Shown: positions 18,783 to 28,096 of the stretch, one piece after another
Layout of the letters: each line of letters opens with the position of its first letter
Position numbering within the stretch: position 1 is the stretch's first letter
Assembly: GCF_022317005.1 (NCBI RefSeq)
Contig: NZ_CP081006.1
Span: 1,736,001 to 1,800,000, forward strand
From: Mycobacterium sp. IDR2000157661
GTDB lineage: Bacteria; Actinomycetota; Actinomycetes; Mycobacteriales; Mycobacteriaceae
Direction of reading: 5' to 3'
DNA: 64,000 nt
Notes under the pieces: model-generated
The model's input: the letters and a program-made list of their open reading frames with translations, nothing else
Database searches by the model: none
What the model was told of the DNA's origin: nothing
Made by a program: the position numbers and the translations under genes

Positions 18783-20330
18783 GTGAGTGACGAGCCGTTG
18801 CGCGACGACCACGCCGAGTTGCTGCGCCGCCGCGCGCTCACCGAGGACGCGGCCCGGCCCGACGCCGTGGCGCGCAGGCATGCCGCCGACGGCAGAACCG
18901 CCCGCGAGAACATCGCCGACCTCGTCGACGAGGGATCGTTCGTCGAGTACGGCCGTTTCGCCATCGCCGCGCAGCGCCACCGGCGTGACCTGGCCGACCT
19001 GATCGCGCGCACCCCGGCCGACGGCCTGGTGGCGGGAACGGCGCGCATCGACGGCAGCGCGTGCGCGGTGCTGTCCTACGACTACACCGTGCTGGCGGGC
19101 ACGCAGGGCGCGTTGGGGCACCGCAAGAAGGACCGGCTGTTCGAGTTGATCGAGCGGATGCGGCTACCGACGGTGTTCTTCGCCGAGGGTGGCGGGGGAC
19201 GGCCCGGGGACACCGACATCCCGGTGGTGTCCGCGCTCGACGCGCGCGCGTTCAAGCTGTGGGCCGCGCTGTCCGGTGTGGTGCCGCGCATCGCGGTGGT
19301 CAAGGGCCGCTGCTTCGCAGGCAACGCGGTGATCGCGGGCTGTGCGGATCTGATCGTGGCCACCGAGGACGCCTCGATCGGGATGGGTGGGCCCGCCATG
19401 ATCGCCGGCGGCGGTCTGGGCGACGTCCCGCCCGACGAGGTCGGCCCGATGGCGGTCCAGGCGCCCAACGGCGTGGTCGACGTCGTTGTCGCCGACGAGG
19501 GCGAGGCCGTCGCGGTGACGAGGAAACTGCTCGGCTACTTCCAGGGCGCCGCCGCTCCCGGCCGGGGCGGTGACCAAACCCGCTTGCGCACAATGGTTCC
19601 CGAACGGGCCAGGCGTGCCTACCAGGTGGCGCCGATCATCGAGACGCTCGCCGACGAGGGATCTGTGACGTTCCTGCGGCCGCGGTTCGCCGCGGAGATG
19701 GTCACCGCGCTGGCGCGGATCGATGGGCGCGCGGTGGGCGTCATCGCGAACAACACGATGGTGATGGCCGGCGCGATAACGGCCGCGGCGGCCGACAAGG
19801 CGGCGCGGTTCCTGCAGTTGTGTGACGCCTTCGGGCTTCCCATCGTCTCGCTGGTGGACTGCCCCGGGTACATGGTGGGTCCGGCGGCCGAAGCCGAGGG
19901 GCTGGTGCGGCGCGCGTCGCGCATGCTGGTCGCCGGCGCCGCGCTCGAGGTGCCCGTCGTCGCGGTCGTGCTGCGCCGCGGCTACGGGCTGGGCGCGCAG
20001 GCCATGACCGGCGGCAGCTTGCACGAACCGGTGCTGACCGTCGCGTGGCCCGGTGCGCATCTGGGGCCGATGGGACTCGAGGGAGCGGTCCGGCTGGGCA
20101 TGCGCAAGGAACTCGAGGCGATCGCCGACGCCGACGAGCGCGAGGAGCGGGTCCGGCTGGCGACGGCCGCGGCCCAGGAGAACGCCAAGGCGCTCAACGC
20201 CGCTGCGCTCTTCGAGATCGACGACGTCATCGACCCGGCGGACACCCGCGACATCATCATCGCCACGTTGGCGGCGGCCACCTCGCATCCCTCTCGGGGT
20301 GCGGGCCGACGGTTCATCGATACCTGGTAG
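18783..20330 (+). CDS. Acyl-CoA carboxylase carboxyltransferase (beta) subunit-like protein
   Basis: A 515-residue carboxyltransferase of the biotin-dependent acyl-CoA carboxylase type, which moves a carboxyl group from carboxybiotin to an acyl-CoA. Two crotonase-like halves are visible. The N-half has a YDYTVLAGTQGALGHRKKDR segment and the FAEGGGGRPGD acyl-CoA region. The C-half has DCPGYMVGPAAEAEG and RRGYGLGAQAMTGGS, which hold the oxyanion-forming glycines. It starts with GTG at 18783. No biotin-carboxylase subunit is adjacent, so the partner and the acyl-CoA used cannot be assigned. Confidence 0.85.
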   Translation: MSDEPLRDDHAELLRRRALTEDAARPDAVARRHAADGRTARENIADLVDEGSFVEYGRFAIAAQRHRRDLADLIARTPADGLVAGTARIDGSACAVLSYDYTVLAGTQGALGHRKKDRLFELIERMRLPTVFFAEGGGGRPGDTDIPVVSALDARAFKLWAALSGVVPRIAVVKGRCFAGNAVIAGCADLIVATEDASIGMGGPAMIAGGGLGDVPPDEVGPMAVQAPNGVVDVVVADEGEAVAVTRKLLGYFQGAAAPGRGGDQTRLRTMVPERARRAYQVAPIIETLADEGSVTFLRPRFAAEMVTALARIDGRAVGVIANNTMVMAGAITAAAADKAARFLQLCDAFGLPIVSLVDCPGYMVGPAAEAEGLVRRASRMLVAGAALEVPVVAVVLRRGYGLGAQAMTGGSLHEPVLTVAWPGAHLGPMGLEGAVRLGMRKELEAIADADEREERVRLATAAAQENAKALNAAALFEIDDVIDPADTRDIIIATLAAATSHPSRGAGRRFIDTW

Positions 20331-20372
20331 CAGCGGCCACGGGAAGGTGGGCCGGTGTCGGCCGGCTGCGGC

Positions 20373-20409
20373 CCGCCCGCCGCCGACCCCCCGATCCGGC
20401 GGCGGGCGG
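20373..20409. terminator. Bidirectional 13-bp hairpin between convergent genes
   Basis: The arms 20373-20385 and 20397-20409 are perfectly complementary (13 bp, CCGCCCGCCGCCG and its complement) with an 11-nt loop. It lies between the stop of the carboxyltransferase gene and the stop of the convergent whiB6, so it probably terminates both. Confidence 0.7.
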
Positions 20410-20416
20410 CGCCTCC

Positions 20417-20707
20417 TCAAGCGGTCTCGGCATACCACCGGCGGCCGCGGACCGGGTGTCCGTGGCGTTCGGCCAGCGACCTCAGCTGCCGCAGAGCAAA
20501 TGTGCGGCCGCGACCCGTCTCGGGGATGACGATGCCGGCCCACAGGCCCTCGGCGCGGGGCAACTCGCACGCGTCCCGGGCGCAGAGCCAGCGGCGTGGG
20601 CAGGCGCGGCAGATCGCCTTCGCCTCCTGGTCCGCTGAACCCGTCCACCGTTCGGGGTCGCGGGTGCAGGCGCCGATGGGGATCTCGTCCCAGTCCGTCG
20701 TGCCCAT
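20417..20707 (-). CDS. whiB6: WhiB-family iron-sulfur regulator WhiB6
   Basis: A 96-residue Wbl protein with the four Fe-S ligand cysteines at 14, 33, 36 and 42 (C-x18-C-x2-C-x5-C), an additional Cys47, and the GLWAG turn at 54-58. The segment from ACTRDPERW to the RSLAERHGHPVR end matches mycobacterial WhiB6, including the RACPRRWLCARD core. WhiB6 is a redox/NO-responsive regulator that controls ESX-1 genes, and the ESX-1 locus lies a few genes away. It diverges from the HTH regulator gene across a palindrome-rich spacer. The N-terminus is about 20 residues shorter than in M. tuberculosis. Confidence 0.9.
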   Translation of the reverse strand: MGTTDWDEIPIGACTRDPERWTGSADQEAKAICRACPRRWLCARDACELPRAEGLWAGIVIPETGRGRTFALRQLRSLAERHGHPVRGRRWYAETA

Positions 20708-20820
20708 CGCGGTCCCTCCTCTGCAGTTCTGCGGCCCGGTTTCGCCACGGTGCGGTAAACGTAGCGGACAAACCGAAGCATTGCAACGGTTACTGCGGTC
20801 AGCGAGAGCGGGCCGACATA

Positions 20821-20838
20821 CGTCCAGCTAGCTGGACG
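20821..20838. promoter_or_regulatory. Perfect 18-bp palindrome in the whiB6/HTH spacer
   Basis: CGTCCAGCTAGCTGGACG reads the same on both strands. It lies 114 nt upstream of whiB6 and about 170 nt upstream of the HTH regulator, the position expected for an operator of a dimeric regulator. The binding protein is unknown; the adjacent two-HTH protein is the first candidate. Confidence 0.5.
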
Positions 20839-20885
20839 ACGGCACGGGATATAACGGTAGCGTCGAACAGGCAGATGAGCGCATA

Positions 20886-20915
20886 CCGTAGCGCTGCTCG
20901 TCGATGTCGCTACGG
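20886..20915. promoter_or_regulatory. Inverted repeat CCGTAGCG/CGCTACGG with further GTAGCG copies nearby
   Basis: CCGTAGCG (20886-20893) and CGCTACGG (20908-20915) form 8-bp arms with a 14-nt spacer. Related GTAGCGTCGA and GTAGCATCGA words occur near 20857 and 20933, and GTAGCG again near 20763. This cluster in a 298-bp divergent spacer suggests a repeated binding site. Confidence 0.4.
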
Positions 20916-21005
20916 CAAGACGGGCTCAAGGCGTAGCATCGACGCATCTCGCGGTTACCATTGACGGGCCGCTGCACCCCTTCCGCCCCGAGGACCCGAC
21001 GCGTG

Positions 21006-21740
21006 ATGACCAGCCCGGAGCCGACCGCTGAGTCGAACGAGCCGCCGGATCCGGGCATGGTGCGGGCGGGCGCCGCAGCCGCCGCGCGGCGCCGCGAACT
21101 CAACATCAGCCAGCGCAGCCTCGCGGCGAACGGCGTCATCAATGCCGGTGCCCTGATCGCATTCGAGAAGGGCAGGAGCTGGCCACGCGAGCGGACCAGG
21201 GCAAAGCTCGAGGAAGTGCTGCGCTGGCAGCCCGGGACGATCTCGCGGATGCGCGCACAGGATGAGCCGGGTGCCGAACCCGACCGCACGGCGTCGTCGT
21301 CGAGCGGTGTCGCACTTCCGGTGATCGTCGAGACGATTCAGGTGGCGGTGAGCCTGGTGGACCCGAGCATCGACGCGTTACCGGACCCCACTGATCCGGA
21401 GTTCACCCCGAAGGTCACCACAATCCTGGCCAACCTGCGCCAACTCGAAATCGCCGCGGTGCGCGCCGTGCAGATCGGCACGGCGACACCACCGCTGATC
21501 AAGACGTTGAGCGCGGTCCGGACCCGCTATGACCGGCTGATGCTGAGGGCGGCGACGGCCGCGCGGCCGACGCTCGGCCAGCGGCTGTACGCCGCGCGCC
21601 GCGGTGCGAACCTCACGATCGGCGAAACCGCTCAGGCCGCCGGTGTCCGTGAGGACGACATCGCCGCCGCCGAGGCCGAGCGACCGGTGCCCGCCGTGAC
21701 CGCCGACGCCATCGAGACGCTCCTCGCCGAACTCGCCTGA
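21006..21740 (+). CDS. XRE-like regulator with two helix-turn-helix regions
   Basis: A 244-residue cytoplasmic protein. An N-terminal HTH (about residues 20-80) has RRRELNISQRSLAANGVINA and the recognition segment GALIAFEKGRSWPRERTRAK. A middle helical domain follows, and a second, shorter HTH-like region at the C-terminus begins TLGQRLYAARRGANLTIGET. The ATG at 21006 is preferred (a GTG lies immediately before it); a TTG at 20961 is open but less likely. It is divergent from whiB6, similar in layout to the whiB5-regulator pair of M. tuberculosis (from memory). It is likely to bind the palindromes in the spacer. Confidence 0.7.
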   Translation: MTSPEPTAESNEPPDPGMVRAGAAAAARRRELNISQRSLAANGVINAGALIAFEKGRSWPRERTRAKLEEVLRWQPGTISRMRAQDEPGAEPDRTASSSSGVALPVIVETIQVAVSLVDPSIDALPDPTDPEFTPKVTTILANLRQLEIAAVRAVQIGTATPPLIKTLSAVRTRYDRLMLRAATAARPTLGQRLYAARRGANLTIGETAQAAGVREDDIAAAEAERPVPAVTADAIETLLAELA

Positions 21741-21748
21741 CACGCGGG

Positions 21749-23095
21749 TCAGTGGCGCTCGCGGCTGCGGTCGTCCCGGGTGGGGAACTGGTCGGCCAGT
21801 GCCGCGGCGATCTCCAGGAACCGGCGCCGCGTCGCGGGGGCCATCTCCGAGGTGCCGTCGATGACACCGCCGGGCCGCAGATGGCCGTCGTACGGCACTT
21901 CGATCACCCGTTGGCCCTGGCTCGAGAACTGTTGTGCCAGAATCGAACGCGTTCGTTTGTCCGCGTGGCCGTCGGAGTCATTGAGGACGATGACCGTGCG
22001 CTGCAACAGGCTGGTCAGCCCCCTGGCGGCCAGCCAGTCCAACGTCTGACCCGCCACGGCGGCACCATCGACCCACGGCGACGACACCACGACCAGCGCG
22101 TCGAGGTCGCGCAGCACCTCCTGGGTGACCGGAGAGTCCATCGTCGAACTGCAGTCGATCACGGAGATGGTGAAGTAGCGGTCGAGTCGGGAGGTGGCTT
22201 CCCGGTAGATCGCCGGATCGAGGATCCGGCGCCGGGCCGGCGTCGCCTCGCCGGCGAGCACGAACAGTCCCGCGGCGTTGTTGCCGACCCTGCTGCGGAT
22301 GTCGGCGAAGGTGTCCAGGTGCTGGTCGGACGCCAGCTCCCAGTACGAGCCCTGGGCGCGCGGATCGACCCGGCTGCCGAGCTTGCCGAAGGCGGTGTCC
22401 GCGTCGATGGCCACCACGCGGTCGTCCTGGCGCAGCTCGGCGAACACCGACCCGATGCTCGCCGACACGGTCGTCTTGCCGACCCCGCCCTTGCCCATGA
22501 CGCCGACCTTGTAATGCCCGCGCAGCACCGACTTGATCTTGGTCTCCAGCTCGGCCTGACGGATCTCGTCCGGCCCCGGGCCGAGGTTGACCAGCCCGAA
22601 CGAGGCACGGAAGAGCGCGCGGCGCCAACCCCTGCTCGGCGGACGCTTGCGGGTGGGCACCAGTTCGTCGGCGCGGATGCGCTCTGCGTAGGAACCGCTC
22701 GGCGGTGGCGTCGGCCGTACCTCGGGGGTGAACCCGCCGCCGGTCCATTGTCCGGATTGCGGCGGCGGCATCGGCGGCGGCTGGTGCGACAGATGCTGCG
22801 GATGCGGCGGCGGGCCGGACTCCCGGGGCGGCCGCGGTGGCTGCCTGGTCGGCTGTGCGCCCCAGGTGCCGGTGGGCAGCGGTCCGGTGTCGCGGGGGAC
22901 GCCCGGTGGCGGTCCGTATCGCGGTGGCCCTGGGTGGAAGCTGCCGCGGGGCGGGTCGGCCTCGCGGGCCACGGTCGCATCGGGGGCCGCACCCGGCGGC
23001 ATCGGCTCGGGGCTGTGGCTGTCGGGTTCGAAGTCGGTCTCCTCCGGACCCGTCCAGCCGAGGTCCCTCCGCAATGCGTCATCGCGGTCGGTCAT
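21749..23095 (-). CDS. MinD/ParA-like ATPase with Pro-rich N-terminus (EspI-like, Rv3860-like)
   Basis: A 448-residue protein. Residues 1-135 are Pro/Gly-rich and probably disordered. A short helical region resembling that of EspI (RGWRRALFRASFGLVNLGPG...DE) follows, and then a SIMIBI-class ATPase domain with a deviant Walker A, GKGGVGKT at 201-208, and Asp residues in VVAIDADTAFGKLG and ISVIDCSSTMDSP. The domain order is the same as in EspI (34713-36107). It diverges from espG1. A MinD-like gene (Rv3860) sits near whiB6 in M. tuberculosis. A role in ESX-1 secretion or its polar placement is inferred, not shown. Confidence 0.7.
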   Translation of the reverse strand: MTDRDDALRRDLGWTGPEETDFEPDSHSPEPMPPGAAPDATVAREADPPRGSFHPGPPRYGPPPGVPRDTGPLPTGTWGAQPTRQPPRPPRESGPPPHPQHLSHQPPPMPPPQSGQWTGGGFTPEVRPTPPPSGSYAERIRADELVPTRKRPPSRGWRRALFRASFGLVNLGPGPDEIRQAELETKIKSVLRGHYKVGVMGKGGVGKTTVSASIGSVFAELRQDDRVVAIDADTAFGKLGSRVDPRAQGSYWELASDQHLDTFADIRSRVGNNAAGLFVLAGEATPARRRILDPAIYREATSRLDRYFTISVIDCSSTMDSPVTQEVLRDLDALVVVSSPWVDGAAVAGQTLDWLAARGLTSLLQRTVIVLNDSDGHADKRTRSILAQQFSSQGQRVIEVPYDGHLRPGGVIDGTSEMAPATRRRFLEIAAALADQFPTRDDRSRERH

Positions 23096-23561
23096 CGCGT
23101 TCTCCTCGGATTGTGCGGCTAGCGCTTCTCAGTATCGATTACGCCCGCGACAACGCGGTGACGCGGCCGGTGCCGATCCCCTTGCGACCACCCAGCAAAG
23201 GGATGGGGGTGACTGCCATACGGCGGTACGGCCCGAGACGACGGCGAGGTCGGCGGGGCGGCGAATCGGTGCGTCACCGGGTTCAGACGCGTCGGGTGGA
23301 ACGGAGGGCGAGGATTGAACACACCATGCCGACATTTGCTAGCGGACTCATACAGAGTCTTGAACTGCTACCTATTTCCAGATCCCTGATAACTGACCGC
23401 CGACCGCGGCGCGTCCTTCGCCCGGTCGGCGCGGTGACGAATCGGCGGAAACCGCGGGCTCTAGCCGCTGGTACGCTGTTACCCGGCGAATGGGTCAGCG
23501 GTATGGGTCGGAGGGGTTCGCGTGAGCACGGTGGCAAAGTCATGACGGGGGACGGTCTGCT
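23096..23561. promoter_or_regulatory. 466-bp divergent spacer between the ATPase gene and espG1
   Basis: No convincing gene was found. The central part (about 23325-23400) is less GC-rich than its surroundings and holds an inverted repeat GACTC/GAGTC (23345-23349 and 23355-23359). The espG1 start is preceded by a GTACGCTGTTAC stretch that could contain a TACGCT -10 box. Two opposite promoters must lie here, because both flanking operons begin at its edges. Binding sites of EspR, PhoP or WhiB6 type cannot be assigned by eye. Confidence 0.5.
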
Positions 23562-24395
23562 GTGAGCCCCGACGCCGCCCACATCGACGACGTCGTCGGT
23601 GTCGAGGTCACGATCGACGGCATGCTGGTGATCGCCGACCGGTTGCATCTCGTGGACTTCCCGCCGGCACTCGGAATCCGGCCCAACATCCCGCAGCCCG
23701 ACCTGCGCGAGATCGTCTGGGACCGGGTCGCCCGTGACCTCACCGCACAGGGCGTGCTCGACGTGTTCGGTGACCCGCATGCCGAGGTCGCCGTCATGAT
23801 CGACACCCTGAGCCGCGCCGACCGGACCCTGGAGGCCCGCTGGTGGCGGCGCGACGTCGGAGGCAAGATGATCCGATTCGTGGTTTGCCGCAAAGGAGAC
23901 CGACATGTCGTCGCTGCCCGGGACGGCGACCTGATCGTGGTGCAGCGGGTCGCCCCGCAGGTGGGACTGGCGGGCATGGTGACCGCGGTACTGGGGTCGG
24001 CGACGGCGGCGGACGTGGAACCGCTGACCGGCGTGGCCGGCAGGTTGGCGGAGTGCCGCGATGCAAGCCAGTTGACGCCCTACGAGATCGCGCCGGCATC
24101 CGCGCGCGCCTACGCCGACATCATCTCCGACCCCGCCGGCTGGGTGGAGATCGTCGCGGTCGAACGCCATCCGGGCGGCACAAGCACGCATACCGATGTC
24201 GCGGCCGGGGTGCTCGACTCTAAGCAGGGCCGCATCGTGTCCATCCCGCGCCGCGTGAGCGGCGACGTCTACGGCAGCTTTTTACCCGGTACAACGGAGA
24301 ACCTGCAGCGCGCGCTGGACGGCCTGATCGCGTTCCTGCCGTCGCGCACTTGGTTCGACCGTGTCGGCGCCGACCCGTCGGACGGACTGCTGTGA
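23562..24395 (+). CDS. espG1: ESX-1 chaperone EspG1
   Basis: A 277-residue cytosolic chaperone that binds the tip of cognate PE-PPE pairs and delivers them to the secretion machine. The sequence matches EspG proteins: a DGMLVIADRLHLVDFPPALG opening, the LEARWWRRDVGGKMIRFVV beta-sheet, and the late IPRRVSGDVYGSFLPGTTEN segment. It starts with GTG at 23562 and leads the ESX-1 core operon, 24 nt before espH. Its likely clients are the PE35/PPE68 pair encoded downstream. Confidence 0.88.
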   Translation: MSPDAAHIDDVVGVEVTIDGMLVIADRLHLVDFPPALGIRPNIPQPDLREIVWDRVARDLTAQGVLDVFGDPHAEVAVMIDTLSRADRTLEARWWRRDVGGKMIRFVVCRKGDRHVVAARDGDLIVVQRVAPQVGLAGMVTAVLGSATAADVEPLTGVAGRLAECRDASQLTPYEIAPASARAYADIISDPAGWVEIVAVERHPGGTSTHTDVAAGVLDSKQGRIVSIPRRVSGDVYGSFLPGTTENLQRALDGLIAFLPSRTWFDRVGADPSDGLL

Positions 24396-24419
24396 TCGGC
24401 GTGCGGAGGGCGTGGCGCC

Positions 24420-24899
24420 GTGGCTGACACCGGTCCCCACGATCTCGACGACGAGCGCGACGACCTGACCGCCGCGCTCGACTTCTCCGCCGCCGAGGAG
24501 CCACCGGGCGGCTCGGATCTGGCCGCGATGGAGATCTTCGCGCCGACCCATCAGGACGAACCCCCGCCGGCCGGCTTCACCGTGACGAACCCGCCCGGTT
24601 CGGTCACCGTGACAGCGTCGCGGGACGGCCGCGTCGAGCGGATCGACCTGTCACCGCGGGCGGCGGAGTTGACGGAGCGGGACTTGGCGGCCGAGATCGT
24701 GGTGGTCGCGGGGCTGGCGGCACAGGAGGCGAAAGCGGCCCAGTACACCCTCGTGCTCGAGGGCATGCGCGAGCGTGGCCACGACGACGCCGCGACCCGG
24801 GACTTCCTGCGCCGCGATCTCGAACTGCCCAGCCCCGAGGAGGCCCAGGCCGAGCGGGCGCGGGTGTTCTCGGCAAGATATCCGGGTGACCATGACTGA
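24420..24899 (+). CDS. espH: ESX-1 associated protein EspH
   Basis: A 159-residue acidic protein with a disordered first third and a YbaB/EbfC-like small domain in the middle (PGSVTVTASRDGRVERIDLS). A helical C-terminus follows, with an LRRDLELPSPEEAQAERARVF stretch. This fits EspH (DUF2694 type), found between espG1 and eccA1. EspH aids secretion of EspE/EspF in some species, although neither gene was found here. It starts with GTG, and its end overlaps eccA1 by 8 nt. Confidence 0.82.
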   Translation: MADTGPHDLDDERDDLTAALDFSAAEEPPGGSDLAAMEIFAPTHQDEPPPAGFTVTNPPGSVTVTASRDGRVERIDLSPRAAELTERDLAAEIVVVAGLAAQEAKAAQYTLVLEGMRERGHDDAATRDFLRRDLELPSPEEAQAERARVFSARYPGDHD

Positions 24900-26613
24900 G
24901 CACCTCGCCAGCCTGTTCGGCAGTGCGGTCGGCATGCTGCCCAGCACCCCGGCCCGCTCGTTCGAGATCTTCAGCGAGATCACCGATCTCGATGAATCAG
25001 CATGCGATGCGTGGGTGGGCCGGATCCGGTGTGGCGACACCGACCGGGTGACCCTTTTTCGCGCCTGGTATTCGCGCGCCAACTTCGGTCAGCTCGCCGG
25101 TGCCGCCGAGATCTCGATGAACAGCCTTGGCGCCAGGGTGCCGATCGGCGGGCAATTCGGTGACATCACCTACCCGGTCAACTCGCCGCTGGCCATCACT
25201 ATGGGGTTCGCGGTGCACGAGGCGTCGGTCGGCAACTACGCCGATGCAATGGAGGCGCTCGAGACCGCTCCGGCCGCAGGCGCCGAACACCTGGTGTCGT
25301 GGGTCAAGGCGGTCATCTACGCCGCCGCGCAGCGCTGGACCGACGTCATCGACCAGGTGCGCGGCGCCGGAGGTTGGCCCGACAAGTTCCTGGCCGCGGC
25401 GGCCGGGGTCGCGCATGGGACGGCGGCGGCGAACCTGGGGCTGTTCACCGAAGCCGAGCGGCGGCTGACCGAATCCAACTCCTCACCCGCAGGCGAGGCG
25501 TGTGCGCCCGCCATCGCGTGGTTCCTGGCCATGACACGCCGCAGCCAGGGCAACGAAGACGCCGCCGTCGCCCTGCTGGAGTGGCTGCAAGCCACCCATC
25601 CGTCGCCGAAAGTCGCTGCGGCCCTGAAAGATCCAGGGTACCGACTGGTGACGACCACCGGGGAGAAGATCGCCTCCCGCAGGGACCCGTGGGACCCGAC
25701 GAGCGTCGAGGCCGACACCTCCGCGCGCGACAAGCTGCTGGCCGAGGCGCAGGCCGAGCTGGACCGTCAGATCGGCCTGACCCGCGTCAAGGAGCAGATC
25801 GAGGCGTATCGGGCGGCGACGCAGATGGCCAAGATCCGCGCGGCCCGCGGCATGAAGGTCGCCCAGGCCTCCAAGCACATGATCTTCGCCGGTCCGCCCG
25901 GCACGGGTAAGACCACCATCGCCCGGGTGGTGGCCGGAATCCTGGCCGGCCTCGGAGTGATCGGCGAACCCAAGCTCGTCGAGTCGTCCCGCAAGGACTT
26001 CGTCGCCGAGTACGAGGGCCAGTCGGCGGTCAAGACCAGCCGCACGATCGACCGGGCGCTGGGCGGGGTGCTGTTCATCGACGAGGCCTACACCCTGGTC
26101 CAGGAGCGCGACGGCCGCGCCGACCCGTTCGGCACCGAGGCGCTGGACACGCTGCTTGCCCGGATGGAGAACGACCGCGACCGCCTGGTGGTCATCATCG
26201 CCGGCTACAGTGCCGACATCGACCGGCTGCTGGAATCCAACGATGGTCTGCGGTCGCGGTTCGCCACCCGCATCGAGTTCGACTCCTACACCCCGGATGA
26301 GATCGTGGAGATCGCCGAAGTGATTGCCAGGGCGAATGATTCGACGCTCGCCGACGAGGCCGCCAAGCAGGTGTTGGAAGCCGCGACGCTGCTGGGTGAA
26401 CGGGCGCTGGGCGGAAAGCCGGCGCTGGACATCGCGGGCAACGGCCGTTACGCACGGCAGCTGGTCGAGGCCGGTGAGCAGAACCGCGACATGCGGCTGG
26501 CCCGGTCACTGGATTTCGAGAGCCTCGGTGTCGAGCAGCTCAGCGAGATCAACGGCGAGGACATGGCCGCGGCGATCACAGCGGTGCACGGGCGTCTGAG
26601 CATCGGCGAATAG
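24892..26613 (+). CDS. eccA1: ESX-1 AAA+ ATPase EccA1
   Basis: A 573-residue cytosolic ATPase of the CbxX/CfqX type that helps release substrates from EspG. The N-terminal half is a TPR-like helical domain (about 1-275). The AAA+ module has Walker A GPPGTGKT at 334-341, Walker B FIDEA at 395-399, and the arginine-finger region [14 protein letters not shown]. The ATG at 24892 is chosen for family length and N-terminus [16 protein letters not shown]; the upstream open frame lies inside espH. It is 4 nt ahead of eccB1. Confidence 0.95.
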   Translation: MTEHLASLFGSAVGMLPSTPARSFEIFSEITDLDESACDAWVGRIRCGDTDRVTLFRAWYSRANFGQLAGAAEISMNSLGARVPIGGQFGDITYPVNSPLAITMGFAVHEASVGNYADAMEALETAPAAGAEHLVSWVKAVIYAAAQRWTDVIDQVRGAGGWPDKFLAAAAGVAHGTAAANLGLFTEAERRLTESNSSPAGEACAPAIAWFLAMTRRSQGNEDAAVALLEWLQATHPSPKVAAALKDPGYRLVTTTGEKIASRRDPWDPTSVEADTSARDKLLAEAQAELDRQIGLTRVKEQIEAYRAATQMAKIRAARGMKVAQASKHMIFAGPPGTGKTTIARVVAGILAGLGVIGEPKLVESSRKDFVAEYEGQSAVKTSRTIDRALGGVLFIDEAYTLVQERDGRADPFGTEALDTLLARMENDRDRLVVIIAGYSADIDRLLESNDGLRSRFATRIEFDSYTPDEIVEIAEVIARANDSTLADEAAKQVLEAATLLGERALGGKPALDIAGNGRYARQLVEAGEQNRDMRLARSLDFESLGVEQLSEINGEDMAAAITAVHGRLSIGE

Positions 26614-26617
26614 CGGC

Positions 26618-28096
26618 ATGGCGAGTTTCCGGCTCACCACCAAGGTGCAGGTCAGCGGTTGGCGCTTCCTGCTGCGGCGCGTCGAGCACGCGATCGTGCG
26701 CCGGGACACCCGCATGTTCGACGACCCACTGCAGTTCTACAGCCGCGCGGTGTTCGCCGGCGTCATCATCGCGGTGCTGATCTGCCTCGGGGCCGCCCTG
26801 CTGGCCTACTTCAAGCCGCTCGGGAAGCGCGGCGGCGACACCCTTCTCGTCGACCGCAGCACCAATCAACTGTACGTGATCCTCCCAGGGACCGGTCAGC
26901 TGCGCCCGGTGTACAACCTGACCTCGGCCCGACTTGTGCTCGGCAACGCGGGCACGCCGGTCGCCGTGAAATCCGACGAACTGAACCGGATGCCGAAGGG
27001 TCAGCCGATCGGCATCCCCGGCGCGCCCTATGCCACCCCGGTCGGTAGCGCCAACTCGCAGTGGACACTGTGCGACACGGTCACCAAGCCCGAGAGCGTA
27101 GCCCCCAGCCTGTCGACGTCGGTCATCGTGCGGCCGGTGCAGACCGACGCCTCGGTCGGCGCGATACGCCCGGACCAGGGGGTACTGGTGTCCTACGAGG
27201 GCGAGAGCTGGCTGATCACCGAAACCGGAAGGCACGACATCGATCTCGCCGACCGGGCGGTCACCTCGGCGGTCGGCGTTCCGGTCACCGCGCGAGCCAC
27301 GCCGATCTCGGAGGGGCTGTTCAACGCCCTGCCGAATGCGGGGCCGTGGCGGCTGCCCGAACTCCCGCGCGCAGGTGAGCCCAACACGGTTGGTCTGCCG
27401 CCGAACCTGGTGATCGGTGCGGTGTTCACCGCCCTCACAGAGGACGGTGAACAGCACTTCGTCGTGCTGCCCGACGGTGTCGCCCGGATCAACGACACGA
27501 CCGCCGCGGCGTTGCGGGCCACCAACTCCTACGGCCTCATCACGCCGCCGGCCGTGGAGGCCAGCGTCGTCGCCAGGATCCCCGAGCAGGTCTTCGCCTC
27601 GCCGCTGCCCGACAAGCCGCTGGAGATCCTGCTGCGCGAGGACGCGCCGACGCTCTGCTGGGCCTGGCAGCGCGAGCCCGGCGACCAGTCGCCGAAGACC
27701 ACGGTCATCACCGGCCGCCACCTGCCGATCGCGTCGTCGGCGATGAACACCGGTATCAGCCAGATCGGTGGTGATGCAACGGTTTACATCGACGGCGGCC
27801 AGTACATCCGGTTGCAGTCACCGGACCCCCGGTACGGCGAGAGCCTGTACTACATCGACCCGCAGGGCGTGCGGTACGGGTTGCCCACCGAGGAGACCGG
27901 CAACACGCTCGGCCTGAGTGCGCCGGTGACCGCTCCCTGGCAAGTGGTCAGCCTGCTGGTCGACGGACCGGTGCTGTCCAAGCAGGCCGCGCTCATCGAG
28001 CACGACTCCCTGCCCACGAATCCCAACCCGCGCAAGCTCGGTGGTCCCGACAACGGTGCGCAACCGGCGACGGCGAACACCGGAGGCGGCGGATGA
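26618..28096 (+). CDS. eccB1: ESX-1 core component EccB1
   Basis: A 492-residue membrane protein of the type VII core complex. It has a short cytosolic N-terminus, a single membrane helix at about 43-65, and a large periplasmic domain with repeats of the R1-R4 type. Two cysteines, Cys152 in WTLCDTV and another in TLCWAWQ, probably form the conserved disulfide. Its TGA overlaps the eccCa1 ATG by 4 nt. The length is normal. Confidence 0.95.
   Translation: MASFRLTTKVQVSGWRFLLRRVEHAIVRRDTRMFDDPLQFYSRAVFAGVIIAVLICLGAALLAYFKPLGKRGGDTLLVDRSTNQLYVILPGTGQLRPVYNLTSARLVLGNAGTPVAVKSDELNRMPKGQPIGIPGAPYATPVGSANSQWTLCDTVTKPESVAPSLSTSVIVRPVQTDASVGAIRPDQGVLVSYEGESWLITETGRHDIDLADRAVTSAVGVPVTARATPISEGLFNALPNAGPWRLPELPRAGEPNTVGLPPNLVIGAVFTALTEDGEQHFVVLPDGVARINDTTAAALRATNSYGLITPPAVEASVVARIPEQVFASPLPDKPLEILLREDAPTLCWAWQREPGDQSPKTTVITGRHLPIASSAMNTGISQIGGDATVYIDGGQYIRLQSPDPRYGESLYYIDPQGVRYGLPTEETGNTLGLSAPVTAPWQVVSLLVDGPVLSKQAALIEHDSLPTNPNPRKLGGPDNGAQPATANTGGGG

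Noticed and set aside
19164..20786. 540-residue minus-strand frame opposite the carboxyltransferase and spanning whiB6
   Set aside because: Arg/Gly/His-rich, no motif, and overlaps two well-supported genes on their opposite strand or another frame.
21752..23122. 456-residue plus-strand frame opposite the MinD-like ATPase
   Set aside because: The minus-strand frame has Walker motifs and a Pro-rich head; the plus frame has shadow composition.
23129..23335. Small minus-strand frame in the espG1 spacer
   Set aside because: Pro/Arg/Ser-rich, with no ribosome site and no similarity to espE or espF; not supported as a gene.
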